A stretch of 64,000 nucleotides of DNA, from contig CBDETN010000023.1 in the NCBI GenBank assembly GCA_965242915.1, forward strand, positions 124,001-188,000, given 5' to 3'. Shown here in pieces: positions 34,825 through 42,023 of this stretch. The notes under the pieces are model-generated. The model did no database searches. It saw only the letters and a list, made by a program, of their open reading frames with translations, and was not told where the DNA came from. This DNA is from CAJXII01 sp965242915. Lineage in GTDB: Bacteria; Campylobacterota; Campylobacteria; Campylobacterales; Arcobacteraceae. A program made the position numbers and the translations under genes. Positions within the stretch are counted from its first letter, which is position 1; every line of letters starts with the position of its first letter.

Positions 34825-35748
34825 CTATGTAACTTGTTCCATATACTCATCTAGATTCTCCTTTATAAAGCCACTCAATTCATCAGGACTAATCACAACT
34901 ATATAAGGCATATATTTTTGTATAGTAGGTATTATTTCCATATAACTTGTAATATATGTTTCTATATCACAACTACCATTCTCGTAAGTTTTTAAAACTC
35001 TTTGAGTATTATTTATAGGTTTTCTTATAAAATATTTTGATACCTCTTGATGTAAAAATAATTCAATTACAAAAGGTTTAATATGTGGTTTAAAATAAGC
35101 ATTTATAGCATTATCAAAACTTTCAATTATATCATCATCAAATTCAAATTTAGTATCTAATACCTTAATATTACTTATACTATTTAGATGATATTTTCGT
35201 ACCTCTTTATATTCTAAATCATAATTTATCAGATACCAAAAGTTTTCAAGATTTAATATCTTTAATGGTTGTAGTTTCCTTTGCTTATCATTATAAATAC
35301 ACTCTATCTCATTTTTAGTTTTAATAGCATTTTTGATTTGTATAATTTCATCTTTTTTATCTTCAAAACATTCCATAGATATATCTGTATATATATTATG
35401 TTTTAAACTATCTTCAAACTTTTCAAACAAAGCATTTGTTTTTATAGCAAAATCATCATCACTATATTTATCTTTACTTTTAGCTTTTAGTATAGATATT
35501 ATGCCTAATTCATCAGCACTCAAAAATGTTTTATATAAAAAATTTGTTTTTGATAAATAACACTTTTCACTAAAATCATAATATATTGTATCATCATTAA
35601 ATAATGGCAAAATATATTCTGTAAAATCTAATTGTATTTTTCTTGTTGTAGTTTCAAATTGCTTAGCTAGTTTAATAGTGGATAGTTTATCGCCATTTGA
35701 GAGTTTAGTTAAAATATATGATAATCTTTCTGGTCTGTTATTTTTCAT
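34825..35748 (-). CDS. WYL-domain transcriptional regulator
   Basis: 307 residues: an N-terminal winged helix (PERLSYILTKLSNGDKLSTI, KLAKQFETTTRKIQLDFTEY), then a WYL domain (~145-225, with IECIYNDKQRKLQPLKILNL and FWYLINYDLEYKEVRKYHLN) and a WCX-like tail. WYL regulators of the BrxR/CapW kind repress defence genes and sense nucleic acid ligands. It is divergent from the 322-residue gene across 74 bp and lies 52 bp upstream of the nuclease gene, in the same direction. The regulatory targets are inferred from position. Confidence 0.82.
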   Translation of the reverse strand: MKNNRPERLSYILTKLSNGDKLSTIKLAKQFETTTRKIQLDFTEYILPLFNDDTIYYDFSEKCYLSKTNFLYKTFLSADELGIISILKAKSKDKYSDDDFAIKTNALFEKFEDSLKHNIYTDISMECFEDKKDEIIQIKNAIKTKNEIECIYNDKQRKLQPLKILNLENFWYLINYDLEYKEVRKYHLNSISNIKVLDTKFEFDDDIIESFDNAINAYFKPHIKPFVIELFLHQEVSKYFIRKPINNTQRVLKTYENGSCDIETYITSYMEIIPTIQKYMPYIVVISPDELSGFIKENLDEYMEQVT

Positions 35749-35822
35749 TATTTTGTACCTTATATAAAATGTATTGTACTAAAACTAATATTAGATATAA
35801 TAATTTAAAATAAGGAGTTGTT

Positions 35823-36791
35823 TTGCAAGAGTTAAAAGATGAACTAAATAAAATATTCAATACGCAAAGTTTTGATAAAATAAAAATTAATGAAACTCTT
35901 GATATAAAAATAGATGACACTCTAAACTTTCAAAACTTCCAATCAAATAATGATTTATCAAAAAAATTAAATAAACTAAAAAAATTTGAAACCATATATT
36001 GTAAATCAGAAAATAAAAATATACTTCCAAAACTAACTATCACAATACAAATACTTCAAGATGCAAAATATGCAATAGAGATATTAAACTCAATAGATAA
36101 AAATAATAAAAAACTAGCATACTATGAAAGTAATAAAAATGCTTCTCTTGAAGATTTAGAACAAATATTTAAAAGTAAACTAACAGCAATAGATGAAAAT
36201 GAACTTATAAGCCAATCATCAATAAAAGAAGTTGAATTTAAAATGATAATAACAAGTTTAAAAAAAGACAATCCTACTTTATATCACTACTACCAATTAG
36301 TATCAAATCTATTTAATCCAAATGCTGATATGTTAGAAGATGATGAACTTGATGGATATGAAATATTAAATAAATTAGAAAATTTCTTCGGCATTGGTCA
36401 TGCAACACAATCACATATATTAAAAAGTGTTGCTATACAACTATATGAATTATATAAAAATGATAATACAAATTTTACAGAACTTACAAATTTAATAGGT
36501 GAAATTATTGATATACATTTTGAAACAGATAGAAACTATCAAAATTTTAAAAACTTCAATCAACAAAAACCATATTTAAAGAATGTAGTAGGTAAATTTA
36601 TAGTATTTGATATAAATGATAATAAAAATGATGAACAACAAATTATCATAACTGATTTTTTTGAAAATATTTTAATAAAAGATATGCCAGAGTTAAATAA
36701 TGATTTTATGAAGCAAATACTATTATCATATCTCCAGAACCCAGTAAAATTCTATCTTGATATGACAAACCTGAAATATTTCGGTTTCTAA
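35823..36791 (+). CDS. Unknown 322-residue protein of the element
   Basis: The start is TTG with a strong AAGGAG 6 bases upstream, and TATAAT is ~25 bp further up. Helical N-terminal half (ELKDELNKIFNTQSFDKIKI, LPKLTITIQILQDAKYAIEI), a middle acidic segment (ADMLEDDELDGYEILNKLEN) and a mixed C-terminus ending NPVKFYLDMTNLKYFGF. No catalytic motif or membrane helix recognised. Faces the WYL regulator, whose operator would control both. It could be a defence effector or a replication helper. Confidence 0.6.
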   Translation: MQELKDELNKIFNTQSFDKIKINETLDIKIDDTLNFQNFQSNNDLSKKLNKLKKFETIYCKSENKNILPKLTITIQILQDAKYAIEILNSIDKNNKKLAYYESNKNASLEDLEQIFKSKLTAIDENELISQSSIKEVEFKMIITSLKKDNPTLYHYYQLVSNLFNPNADMLEDDELDGYEILNKLENFFGIGHATQSHILKSVAIQLYELYKNDNTNFTELTNLIGEIIDIHFETDRNYQNFKNFNQQKPYLKNVVGKFIVFDINDNKNDEQQIIITDFFENILIKDMPELNNDFMKQILLSYLQNPVKFYLDMTNLKYFGF

Positions 36792-36921
36792 CCGACAAAT
36801 TTTAAAACTATCTCTTTTATTCCGATAAATAAATCTTCACAAAAAGAAACAATTCTCTTAAACTTTCACTATCAATATTGAAAAACACAAAGATAACTAG
36901 TCATCCCTAAAAGGATAAGTT

Positions 36922-37182
36922 ATGCTAACTCTAAAAGCAAAATTATTTGGTATATATCGTTCAAACGATTTTACTAACAAAGAAACAGGTGAAGTACAAA
37001 AAGGTAAAACTAAATTACAACTTCTAACAAATAGAAAAATGAAAGATGGAAGCGATAAACAAGAATTACTTGATATATCAATACCACCAGAAAAAGAAAC
37101 TTTATATAAATCTAAAGTAGGTCAAGAAGTATCAGTAGATGTAGGATTGATAGCTAAAAACTATACATTTTACGGAATCTAA
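36922..37182 (+). CDS. Small OB-fold-like protein, possible ssDNA-binding protein
   Basis: 86 residues: LTLKAKLFGIYRSNDFTNKE, then TKLQLLTNRKMKDGSDKQEL, ending VSVDVGLIAKNYTFYG. The length, beta-rich pattern and strands spaced by basic loops suggest a helix-destabilising protein of the filamentous-phage gpV kind. AAAGGA precedes the ATG. It sits before a truncated rep-like gene, the order seen in inovirus-like elements. Homology not certain. Confidence 0.5.
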   Translation: MLTLKAKLFGIYRSNDFTNKETGEVQKGKTKLQLLTNRKMKDGSDKQELLDISIPPEKETLYKSKVGQEVSVDVGLIAKNYTFYGI

Positions 37183-37266
37183 AAAAGGTTGCTGATAGCA
37201 CTTGCAAAAAATCAAAAGCCAACGGATGTTGCTTTTATTTTTTCAAGGGATAGAAGCTTATGATTT

Positions 37267-37288
37267 AGGGGTATATAGTAATACCCCT
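37267..37288 (+). promoter_or_regulatory. Perfect hairpin upstream of the rep-like gene
   Basis: AGGGGTAT-ATAGTA-ATACCCCT, an 8-bp perfect stem, G/C-rich in an AT-rich setting, 50 bp before the ATG. It could be a replication nick-site hairpin or a translational control structure. Confidence 0.5.
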
Positions 37289-37337
37289 TACTTAACATCA
37301 CACGACGAAAGTCTTGATTTATTAAAAAGGTTAAATT

Positions 37338-37658
37338 ATGAATGATATTAAAATATTAAGTGGCATTGATTCACTTTACTATTTTGTACAATCAAATGAA
37401 AATTATAGTGACCTATTTTATGATATTGAAGACCAACTTGAAACGATACAAGGAAAATTTAAAAAGTTAGATATAGAGTTTGAAAATAGTGATATAAATA
37501 TTACTATTGAAGATACAACTTTAACTTATCTTGGATATGCTGAGGGCTTTCATTGGTTTAAGGATTTAAATAACTTCTTTAAAATAGGATTTAAAGACAA
37601 TATAGAAAATTCACAAACATTCTTCCACCCATTTCACTTTTTACCTTCCACTTTTTGA
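37338..37658 (+). CDS. Truncated replication-initiation-like protein
   Basis: 106 residues beginning MNDIKILSGIDSLYYFVQSN, then DINITIEDTTLTYLGYAEGF and HWFKDLNNFFKIGFKDN. The GIDSLYYF opening resembles the N-terminus of rolling-circle replication initiation factors of phage-like elements. The last ~20 residues (ENSQTFFHPFHFLPSTF) look unrelated, so the gene is probably cut by a deletion joining it to the integrase remnant. No catalytic Tyr/His motifs remain. Family call tentative. Confidence 0.45.
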   Translation: MNDIKILSGIDSLYYFVQSNENYSDLFYDIEDQLETIQGKFKKLDIEFENSDINITIEDTTLTYLGYAEGFHWFKDLNNFFKIGFKDNIENSQTFFHPFHFLPSTF

Positions 37659-37673
37659 AGGTTTGTGAAATGA

Positions 37674-37931
37674 TTTTGGAAAATTGATTGGCGAAACAAT
37701 TTAATTTCTAAACAAGCTGATAAACTAAACTTCAATCTACAAATTGGAGAAAAAATGAAAGGGATCAGTATGTTAAATAACAATGAAGATTTGCTTTGGG
37801 TATCTTCAATGTTAGGACATACAACAGCTAGTATAACTTTAAATAAGTATTCAAAGTTTATTAGAAACAAAAGTATTAAAAGAGCTACATTTTTAGAAGA
37901 ATGGCACAAAACCGACACAGTAGCTGTGTAA
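37674..37931 (+). pseudogene. Tyrosine recombinase, C-terminal remnant
   Basis: The last ~40 codons carry NNNEDLLWVSSMLGHTTASI followed by TLNKYSKF: the LGH (His) and terminal Tyr of phage-type integrases. The upstream part of the frame opens at 37674, is not integrase-like and lacks the catalytic Arg boxes. The gene ends 22 bp before the right direct repeat, the usual place for an element integrase. Inactive. Confidence 0.82.
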
Positions 37932-37953
37932 ACTCAATAGATAAAGGATTGAG

Positions 37954-37969
37954 TGTTAATATTTCATTA
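37954..37969 (+). repeat. Right 16-bp direct repeat (attR candidate)
   Basis: TGTTAATATTTCATTA, identical to 30478-30493, just past the integrase remnant. The chromosome resumes with the promoter of the Spy-like gene. Confidence 0.65.
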
Positions 37970-38040
37970 AACTTTAATTTAATAACTGTTAATCCTTCTA
38001 TATTATACTTTCAGTATCAAAAATATAAAAGGAGTTCAAA

Positions 38041-38532
38041 ATGAACAAGAAAATAATTTTAAGTTTAGGTGCAGCGGCACTTTTAGCATCGTCTTTATTT
38101 GCATATGGTCCACAAGGTAGTATGAAGCAAGGTTGTTATCAAGGAACTGTTCAAAATAAAATGATGATGAAACAAGGTAATCTCTACAAAAAAGATGGTA
38201 GAATGATGAAGATGGTTATGATGCTTGATTTAACTGATAAGCAAAGAGTTCAGATTCAGGGTATTGTTGCAGATAGTAGAAAGAATATGCCTAATCCTCA
38301 TGATGCATTTACTCAAAGTACATTTGATAAAGAGATGTTTATTAAGTTAGCAAAACAAAAGAAATACGGTGTAATTGAGCGTAAAGCAGATTTAGTGGAA
38401 AAGATTTATAAAGTACTTAATTCTTCTCAAAAGCAAGATTTAAAAACAATACTTAATATGAAAGATATGAAGCAAAAAAGAATGATGACAAAGGGAGATT
38501 GTAATGGTAAAAATTGCAATGGTAGAAGATGA
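38041..38532 (+). CDS. Spy/CpxP-like periplasmic stress protein
   Basis: 163 residues: signal peptide ending SSLFA, Met-rich region, and LTxxQ-type repeats (LDLTDKQRVQIQGI and LNSSQKQDLKTIL) of the Spy/CpxP family, periplasmic chaperones and sensors of envelope damage. The C-terminus has a GDCNGKNCNG pair that could bind metal. AAAGGAG precedes the ATG. It overlaps the response-regulator gene by 29 bases, so expression is linked. In CpxP systems this protein restrains the kinase. Confidence 0.78.
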   Translation: MNKKIILSLGAAALLASSLFAYGPQGSMKQGCYQGTVQNKMMMKQGNLYKKDGRMMKMVMMLDLTDKQRVQIQGIVADSRKNMPNPHDAFTQSTFDKEMFIKLAKQKKYGVIERKADLVEKIYKVLNSSQKQDLKTILNMKDMKQKRMMTKGDCNGKNCNGRR

Positions 38533-39184
38533 TACTGAGTTAGCGGAAGTTTTAACCCAGTACTTAGCAAAATTTAACATTATAGTAACAAACTATGAAG
38601 ACCCGTTTATAGCCTTAAGTGCTATAGGATTGAATGAGTATGATTTAATAATATTAGATCTTACTCTTCCCGGTCTTGATGGTTTAGAAGTTTGTAAAGA
38701 GTTAGTAGCTAAATATAAAATGCCGATTATTATTTCCAGTGCAAGAAGTGATATTACTGATAAAGTAGCCGCTCTTGAGCTAGGCGCTGATGACTACTTG
38801 CCAAAGCCTTATGATCCTAGAGAACTTGAAGTTAGAATTAAAACAATTTTGCGAAGATATAATAAAGAGATACAATCCTCGACAAAAACCCAAAAACAAG
38901 AGATATTTATTTTAGATGAAGAAAAAAAAGAGATAACAAAAAATGGCACTTTTATAAAATTTACCCCCGCTGAGTATCAAATAATGGCTTTAATGTGTCA
39001 AAGAAAAGGTTTCATAGTATCAAGATATGATATTTTAGATAATGGAGATTTTTTAAACAGTGATGAAGAGGGTGGCAGTATTGCTGTGATTATTAATAGG
39101 ATTAGAGCAAAGATTGAAGATGACCCTAAAAAACCAAAGTATTTTCTCACAATAAGAGGTATGGGGTATAAATTAGTAGAATGA
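38504..39184 (+). CDS. OmpR-family response regulator (CpxR-like)
   Basis: 226 residues: a receiver with acidic pocket E8-D9-D10, phosphorylation site D52 (LIILDLTLPGLDG) and K101 (LPKPYDP), then a winged-helix DNA-binding domain (FTPAEYQIMALMCQRKGFIV to YFLTIRGMGYKLVE). It overlaps the upstream Spy-like gene by 29 bases and the kinase gene by 4 (ATGA). It probably activates this operon under envelope stress; the operator is not identified. Confidence 0.92.
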   Translation: MVKIAMVEDDTELAEVLTQYLAKFNIIVTNYEDPFIALSAIGLNEYDLIILDLTLPGLDGLEVCKELVAKYKMPIIISSARSDITDKVAALELGADDYLPKPYDPRELEVRIKTILRRYNKEIQSSTKTQKQEIFILDEEKKEITKNGTFIKFTPAEYQIMALMCQRKGFIVSRYDILDNGDFLNSDEEGGSIAVIINRIRAKIEDDPKKPKYFLTIRGMGYKLVE

Positions 39185-40404
39185 ACAGAAATTCAATATT
39201 TTTTACAATAACAATAACTTTTATAATATCTATTATTTTAATAATGGTAAGTTTTACTGTACTTTATAACAGCAGTATGCAAAGAGAAAATAACTTCATT
39301 AATAAAAGAAGTATGGATGTTTCTAAAATGGTGTTAAGAGAGTGTATGCATAACGGCTTATCAAAAGAGTTAGAAGAACATCTATCACAAATAAACTTTT
39401 CTATTAAAACTAAACCAATAGAGCAAAATAAAATATTACAAGATAAAAACTTAATATTGAAATGGACCAAAAAGAACAGAAGAGTGGTTATGCAGTATTT
39501 AAAACTTGGTGATAAACATTTAGTATATATTCGTACTCCAAGACATAATATGATATTAATAGATAATTACAAGACAATAAATTATCAAAATAGAATTTTA
39601 GCCATATTCTTAGTGATATTATTTGCGTTTATTATTTTATATACTATTACAATAAAAAAGTTAAAACCTCTAAAAACTTTAAAAGATAAAGTAAAAAATT
39701 TAGCAGACGAAGAGTTTGATTTAGATTGTGCCACTACAAAAAATGATGAGATATCTCAACTTGCAAATGAATTTGACAAATCTGCTAAAAAATTAAAAAT
39801 GATAAAAGAATCAAGAAATGTTTTTATCCGAAATATTATGCATGAGCTTAAAACCCCTATTACCAAAGGAAAGTTTTTAACACAACTTCCGCAAACAAGT
39901 GAAAATACTGATAAAATGCAAAAAGTTTTTTATAGACTTGAATCATTGATTAGTGAGTTTGCTTCTGTTGAAGAGTTAATAAGCAGTAAAAAAACATTAG
40001 ATAAAAAAGAGTATTATTTGGCAGATGTGATTGATAATGCAATTGATATTTTAATGTGCGATAAGGATGAGGTGATTGAAGAATTTAATAATATAAAAAT
40101 AAATATTGATTTTAAACTTTTTTCTATTGCAATTAAGAATTTACTTGATAATGGTATAAAACATTCAACCAATAAACAAGTTATAATCAAAACAGAAGAT
40201 GCAAAAATTATATTTGAAAATTTAGGTAATAAATTAAAATATCCTCTTGAGAATTATTTTGAACCATTTTTTAAAGGTGATGATATAAAATCAAATCAGA
40301 GTTTTGGATTGGGACTTTATATTATAAAACATATTTTAGATGCAAATAATTATAAACTTATATATGAATATAAAGATGGAATAAATAGATTTATATTATA
40401 TTAG
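39181..40404 (+). CDS. Sensor histidine kinase (CpxA-like)
   Basis: 407 residues: TM1 ~8-30, a ~105-residue periplasmic sensor, TM2 ~138-158, HAMP, H-box with H221 (RNIMHELKTPITKGKF), N-box IAIKNLLDNGIKHS and G-box FGLGLYIIKH. It phosphorylates the preceding regulator. The periplasmic domain is the likely site of contact with the Spy-like protein. Followed by 108 bp holding the hrcA promoter and CIRCE. Confidence 0.92.
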   Translation: MNRNSIFFTITITFIISIILIMVSFTVLYNSSMQRENNFINKRSMDVSKMVLRECMHNGLSKELEEHLSQINFSIKTKPIEQNKILQDKNLILKWTKKNRRVVMQYLKLGDKHLVYIRTPRHNMILIDNYKTINYQNRILAIFLVILFAFIILYTITIKKLKPLKTLKDKVKNLADEEFDLDCATTKNDEISQLANEFDKSAKKLKMIKESRNVFIRNIMHELKTPITKGKFLTQLPQTSENTDKMQKVFYRLESLISEFASVEELISSKKTLDKKEYYLADVIDNAIDILMCDKDEVIEEFNNIKINIDFKLFSIAIKNLLDNGIKHSTNKQVIIKTEDAKIIFENLGNKLKYPLENYFEPFFKGDDIKSNQSFGLGLYIIKHILDANNYKLIYEYKDGINRFILY

Positions 40405-40454
40405 CACTCAAACTATTATATTGCCAATTTAAGTAAAAATTAAACAACTACTGC

Positions 40455-40490
40455 TATAATCTTTTAGCACTTCTTATGATAGAGTGCCAA
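40455..40490 (+). promoter_or_regulatory. hrcA promoter -10 box and CIRCE operator
   Basis: TATAAT at 40455-40460 is followed by TTAGCACTT-N9-GAGTGCCAA at 40464-40490, a CIRCE element with the canonical 9-base spacer and one mismatch per arm. A lone half-site TTAGCACTC stands 63 bp upstream at 40401-40409. HrcA binding would block the promoter. Confidence 0.88.
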
Positions 40491-40512
40491 ATTAAATAAA
40501 AAATGGTAAAAG

Positions 40513-41358
40513 ATGATTAATAAGAAAGAGTTTTTATTACATTCTATTATTAAAGCTTACATAGAAAACTTAGAACCAATTGGTTCAAGTCAGTTAAAAT
40601 CTATGTATGATATATCTTATTCTCCGGCTACAATTCGTGGTTATTTTAAGAAATTAGGAGATGAGGGATATCTTGCTCAAGAGCATATAAGTAGTGGAAG
40701 GACACCTACAACTGAAGCTTTAAAAGAGTATTGGGCAAAAAGACTAGAATTTGATTTACCTGGTATTGATTATGATAAATTAACTAAGTTAGCATCTCAA
40801 ATGGGTTTAACTGTATTTATCAAACAACAAACAACTGATACTTTACATAGAATTTTAAATGTAGAAAATGTTTATATGATTTTGGAATTTTATAAAGCAA
40901 ACTTGGCAAATAATACTAAAAATAAATATGCTCTAACAACTACGGATGACAGTTATGCTGTTACTATAAAATTTAATGTTGCATTTCATAAATTCTTAAC
41001 AGATATGATTGGAAGAACATTTGATGATATATTAGATATTTCACAGCAAGTAGGTGCTAGTCACTTGCATACTGAACTTAGTAAGTATGTTCAAAATAAT
41101 ATTTTTGAAATTATTAATACTAAAAATTTCTTACATTTAGCAGTTGAGTATAATTTGGATGAGAAAGATGTAAACTTCTTTTTACAAGGTGATGTTATGA
41201 TAAAGTTAGAGCAGGGTGTTTATTTAGATAATTTATTACCGGAAGGGCAAATTGGTATTTGTCATGATACAAAAGTTCACGGAACTGATATTAAGATATT
41301 GGTTATAGGTGATCTATCAAAAGATTTTGAATATTTTTATAAAGGGATAACAGCGTGA
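40513..41358 (+). CDS. hrcA: Heat-inducible transcription repressor HrcA
   Basis: 281 residues, short as in Campylobacterota. N-terminal winged helix (NLEPIGSSQLKSMYDISYSP, ATIRGYFKKLGDEGYLAQEH, ISSGRTPTTEALKEYW), then the GAF-like HrcA domain. Binds CIRCE, which lies 23 bp upstream, so it is autoregulated. The grpE GTG overlaps its TGA (GTGA), coupling the two. Confidence 0.93.
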   Translation: MINKKEFLLHSIIKAYIENLEPIGSSQLKSMYDISYSPATIRGYFKKLGDEGYLAQEHISSGRTPTTEALKEYWAKRLEFDLPGIDYDKLTKLASQMGLTVFIKQQTTDTLHRILNVENVYMILEFYKANLANNTKNKYALTTTDDSYAVTIKFNVAFHKFLTDMIGRTFDDILDISQQVGASHLHTELSKYVQNNIFEIINTKNFLHLAVEYNLDEKDVNFFLQGDVMIKLEQGVYLDNLLPEGQIGICHDTKVHGTDIKILVIGDLSKDFEYFYKGITA

Positions 41359-41942
41359 GTGAAAAAATAGAAAATGAAGAAGTTGAACAAGAAGAGAATA
41401 TAAGTGAGGATACAGAGGTGTCTTTAGAATCTTCGAATGTTCAAGAAGAAGTTGAATTGGAAGATAGATGTGCTTCAATTGATGAAGAGTTTAAGACTAA
41501 GATGCAAGATGAAGTGAAAGAAGCAGAAGATAAATATTTAAGAGCTTATGCAGATTTTGAGAATATTAAAAAAAGATTAGAGAGAGAAAAGTATCAAGCG
41601 ATTGATTATGCAAGTGAAAAATTTGCAAAAGATCTGTTAGCTCCAATTGATGCTTTAGAGATGGCATTGGCAAGTGCTTCTAGTGATGCTCCTGCTGAGG
41701 AATTACTTGGAAAATTAAAAGAGGGAATTGAACTAACAATTAAATCTTTCAATACAGCTTTTGAAAAACATAATATTGAAACTGTAGAAACTGATGAGTT
41801 TGATCCAGAACTCCATAATGCAGTTATGCAAGTACCTAGTGAAGAACATGAGAATGGACAGATTGTTCAAGTTATGCAAAAAGGTTACAAGTTAAAAGAA
41901 AGATTATTAAGACCAGCGATGGTTTCAATCTGTCAGAAGTAA
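41355..41942 (+). CDS. grpE: Nucleotide exchange factor GrpE
   Basis: 195 residues: an acidic disordered N-terminus (~1-45), a long coiled coil (KYLRAYADFENIKKRLEREK), and the beta-wing region with HNAVMQVPSEEHENGQIVQV and GYKLKERLLRPAMV, the GrpE signature. It releases ADP from DnaK. The start is GTG, overlapping the hrcA stop by 4 bases. Confidence 0.95.
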   Translation: MSEKIENEEVEQEENISEDTEVSLESSNVQEEVELEDRCASIDEEFKTKMQDEVKEAEDKYLRAYADFENIKKRLEREKYQAIDYASEKFAKDLLAPIDALEMALASASSDAPAEELLGKLKEGIELTIKSFNTAFEKHNIETVETDEFDPELHNAVMQVPSEEHENGQIVQVMQKGYKLKERLLRPAMVSICQK

Positions 41943-42023
41943 GTAGATAAATTAGACCGTAATGTCAAAAAACTATTAATGAAATTTAACAATATAAATA
42001 AAAGATAATAAAAAGGAATTAAC

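Larger units (their letters stand above)
30478..37969. mobile_element. Integrated element (~7.5 kb) carrying defence-like cargo
   Basis: Bounded by 16-bp direct repeats, with a tyrosine-recombinase C-terminus directly inside the right repeat. It contains a J-domain gene with a stop, a two-gene FtsZ-C-like cassette, a frameshifted small gene, a PD-(D/E)XK nuclease, a WYL regulator, a 322-residue unknown, a small ssDNA-binding-like gene and a truncated rep-like gene. Very AT-rich, with codon use heavy in AAT/ATA. The integrase and rep genes are broken, so the element is probably stranded. Confidence 0.7.

Noticed and set aside
30478..37969. CRISPR array or cas genes in the accessory region
   Set aside because: No regularly spaced repeats of 25-40 bp and no Cas-like proteins on either strand.
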